Source: Haematococcus lacustris | Taxonomy: Eukaryota > Chlorophyta > Chlorophyceae > Chlamydomonadales > Haematococcaceae | Direction: 5' to 3' | Assembly (NCBI GenBank): GCA_030144725.1 | Contig: JASKMD010000008.1 | Location: forward strand, 7,021,153-7,085,152 | DNA length: 64,000 bases | Shown here: piece after piece, positions 61,671 to 64,000 of the stretch | Position numbering within the stretch: position 1 is the first letter of the stretch | How the letters are laid out: each line of letters opens with the position of its first letter | The notes under the pieces: generated by a model | Told to the model about the DNA's origin: nothing | What the model saw: the letters and a program-made list of their open reading frames with translations, nothing else | The model's database searches: none | Program-made: the position numbers and the translations under genes

Positions 61671-64000
61671 AACAGCAACAACAGGAGCTGGAGGAGCTAT
61701 GCATGGCAGCAGCTGGCAGCAGCAGCAGCCAGGTAGCCAGGTTGCAGGTTTACCAGTAGGGTGGTGAGTGTGTTGTAGTCAGTGTGCTGTGGTCAGTGCG
61801 GCTGCAGGCGCTGGCTGTACAGGCAGTACAGGCTGGTGTGATGGAGGTGCTGGACGACGACTGCCTGGCGCTGCTGTGCTCCCACCTGCCCCCCCTGGCC
61901 CTGCTCAGCCTGTGCTGCACCTGCCGCAGACTGCAGCGGGTGGGCAGCCACCAGGTGCGAGCCCCCTTGCCTGCCTGCCTGCTGCCTCCCTCCCTCCCTC
62001 CCTCCCCCCTCCCTCCCCCACTACCTAGCCACCACCAGCCTGTCACATAGCCAGCACAGCATTTCATGCTGCTAGCTTGCTTCACACCATGACATGGCCG
62101 GCAGCTTCCAGCGGGCAGCCTCGCGCATGCTTGCTGGGCGTACTGCGGCACCCTCCCCGACCACCCTCCCCCCCACCCTCACCCCACCCTCACCCCACCC
62201 TCTCTGAACCCCACCTAACCCCCCACCCCCACCCTCACCCTCACCCCCACCCTCCCACCCCTCACCCTGGACACCATTTGCCCCCCTTCACCCCCTCCCC
62301 CTCGCCCTCACCTATCCCACCCTCCCCCTGCCTCCACCCCCCCTCCTCCACCGTGTGCCTCCCTCCCCCAGACACTTTTACCCCCCCTTGCCCTCACCCC
62401 CCCGCCCTGCCCCCCCCCCGCAGAGCCTGTGGGCGGGTCTGTGCAGCCTGCGCTGGCACCAGCCCCACACCTCACTCTACTCTCACCCCAAGCAGCAGTT
62501 CCTGCAAGCCAACGGCCTCCTGGCCCCTCAGCTGACCCAGCGCTGCCTGCTGCACTGCCCCCCTGCCGCCTCCCTGGGGGCTCTTGCTGCTCACCCAGAC
62601 GCCCCCCTGCTGGCCCTGGGGGTCGAGGGTGCGCTGCATGTCATGCGCATGCTGCAGCCGCATGCAACCATGCAAGCACATGGCAGCGCACCCGTGCCAG
62701 CACCCGCCAGGCAGCTAAGCAGCTGGGCTGACCCCCCTCCCCACCATCCTACCCCCCTGCCTCCTCCTCCCCCCCTGCCTGAACCCGGCAGCACCACAAC
62801 CTACTGGCCAGCTACTAGGCAGCTGCCAGCAGCACACTGTACAGCAGAGCCCCGTCCACAGGGCAGCCAGGCAGCCCCCCCTGATTCACCGCTGCCGCCT
62901 GCTCTGACCACCACACCCTGGCCTGGGGACCCAGCGGCAGCAGGGTGGGGTCAGGCCACAGCCGGCAGCACACCGCCCCACTGGCCCCCTACCTCAGCCC
63001 CCCCAGCCCCCCCCCCTCCATGCATACAGCACACAGCAGCCCCCCCCTGCACCCGCACCCCCAGTCCGCACCTGCTGCAGCGCCAGGAGCCTGATGAGCC
63101 ACGACTGCTGCTGCCCCCCAGCTGCCCGCCTGCTCCTGCCCGCTCCAGCCCCCCCCCCGGCGGTACCCCTCCTGGCACCCCAGGAGGTGGCAGCCCCTCC
63201 CCCCGCCCCTCCCCTGCCCCCGCCCTCCTGCCCTGCCCAGCAGCGCTGCAGCCGCTGCTAGAGCTGGCCAGCCGCCCCTGCAGCCCCTGGCTGTCCTGCT
63301 GCTGGCTGCCGGGACCCGGCCTCCGCCTCGCTGCAGGGCAGGCCAACGGGGCGCTGCACCTCTTCACCTTGAGGGGGGGAGAGGGGGGGCAGGCGGGGGG
63401 GGAGGGGAGGCAGGCAAGGGGCAGGGGGAGGGGGAGGGGGAGGCAGGCGGGGGGGACGGCTGCCCACCCACCGGCCCGCTCAGGGGGGGTGCCTGGTATT
63501 TTCTGTAGCTCTAGTGGCAGTCAGCCAGGGGGCCGGGGGCCCCAGGGGGGTGGGGGGCACCCTGCCAGCAGCCCAGCCCACAGGCAGGGGGGCCAGGGGG
63601 GAGCCAGCCCCACCTACCACACACGGGCCACAAGCAGTACAGGCAGCACAGGCATCACAGGCAGTACAAACAGTACAGGCAGTACAGGTGGGGTGACTGG
63701 GCGCCTGGCTTTGCAGCACAGCAGGCAGCTGCAGCCCCCCTGTGGCATCCCCCTGACCCAGGTGGTGGGCCTGGGGGGCGGGACGGGGCAGGGCGAGGGT
63801 GGGGGTGGGGGTGGGGAGGGGAGCGGCGGCTGGCTGCCCCTGGCCTCTGGCTTGGCACCCCCTAGCCTGGGTGGCAGCAGCAGCAGCATCAGCATGGTCG
63901 CAGTGCTGCATGACGTGCTGTCCTCCCCCCCTGGCGGCCCCCAGGGCCCGGCCAGCATCAACACGGTCACACTTTGGGAGCTGGGCGCCGGCAAGGCCCT
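61490..64000 (+). CDS. F-box protein with WD40-like segments, 3' end cut by window edge
   Basis: Exons agree in phase: 61490-61732, 61808-61954 and 62424 onward. Exon 1 is Ser/Gln-rich (with a CAG run) and ends AAAGSSSSQ. Exon 2 gives the F-box: VMEVLDDDCLALLCSHLPPL, ALLSLCCTCRRLQRVGSHQ. Exon 3 starts SLWAGLCSLRWH, the usual end of an F-box. It then stays open to the last base (525 codons), through a long Pro-rich region. WD40-like pieces are GLRLAAGQANGALHLFTL and SINTVTLWELGAGKA. F-box/WD40 proteins are substrate receptors of SCF ubiquitin ligases. The G-rich part after LFTLRGG could be an intron retained in frame by chance. The start could also be the in-frame Met at 61514. Confidence 0.8.
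61618..61690 (+). repeat. (CAG/CAA)n coding poly-Gln tract
   Basis: About 24 CAG/CAA codons encode glutamine in exon 1 of the F-box gene. The mix of CAA and CAG fits selection for the peptide rather than pure slippage. Confidence 0.85.

Overview
The window is nuclear DNA of a green alga, not a prokaryote. The genes have many short GT-AG introns, most coding sequence is GC-rich, and two genes are typical of plants and algae: the thylakoid-lumen cyclophilin CYP38 and a fused HPPK-DHPS folate enzyme. The heavy load of micro- and minisatellites, low-complexity coding exons, Fanzor relics and large DNA transposons suggests a chlamydomonadalean alga such as Haematococcus. That genus call is an inference from style. 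Most exon chains below were built by hand, checking splice-site dinucleotides, reading phase and protein family patterns.

Layout. 1-3329: CYP38 on the minus strand, 3' end cut by the window edge. About 4.14-26.15 kb: a block that looks like one very large DNA transposon. A 17-bp inverted repeat (one mismatch) lies at its two ends. Just inside each end is an array of an 18-bp unit built on the palindrome CTACAGTACTGTAG, and two further arrays lie inside. The block carries an OTU-protease gene (15 exons, minus), two tandem intronless F-box/LRR-like paralogues (minus), an unrecognised 12-exon gene (minus), and, divergent from it, a 10-exon Tnp2/CACTA-like transposase (plus). A 500-base assembly gap sits in the left array.

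26.2-36 kb is a transposon graveyard and repeat zone: a Fanzor (TnpB-like) pseudogene next to the right end of the block, a hAT-like transposase relic, an 88-91-bp minisatellite, and a gene with an HMG-box-like C-terminus. 38.5-40.7 kb is a SHAQKYF-class single-MYB transcription factor with a glutamine-rich tail. 41381-45005 is 725 uninterrupted copies of GGGGC. 45.5-51.5 kb is a probable secreted protein with a galactose-binding-like fold; its large internal gap holds a second, antisense Fanzor relic. 51.9-54.3 kb is a tandem pair of about 1.2-kb repeats, with an inverted partial copy directly abutting the GGGGC array.

55164-61111 is the bifunctional HPPK-DHPS gene (9 exons, minus), all of whose junctions agree in phase. 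61490-64000 is a divergent F-box protein with WD40-like segments, still open at the window edge.

Cellular roles: CYP38 acts in photosystem II assembly, HPPK-DHPS in folate synthesis, the MYB protein in transcription and the F-box/WD40 protein probably in ubiquitin ligation. The rest is largely mobile DNA and its cargo. The most interesting candidate is the 22-kb element. It would combine a CACTA-like transposase with an OTU protease and F-box-like genes, bounded and punctuated by palindrome arrays.
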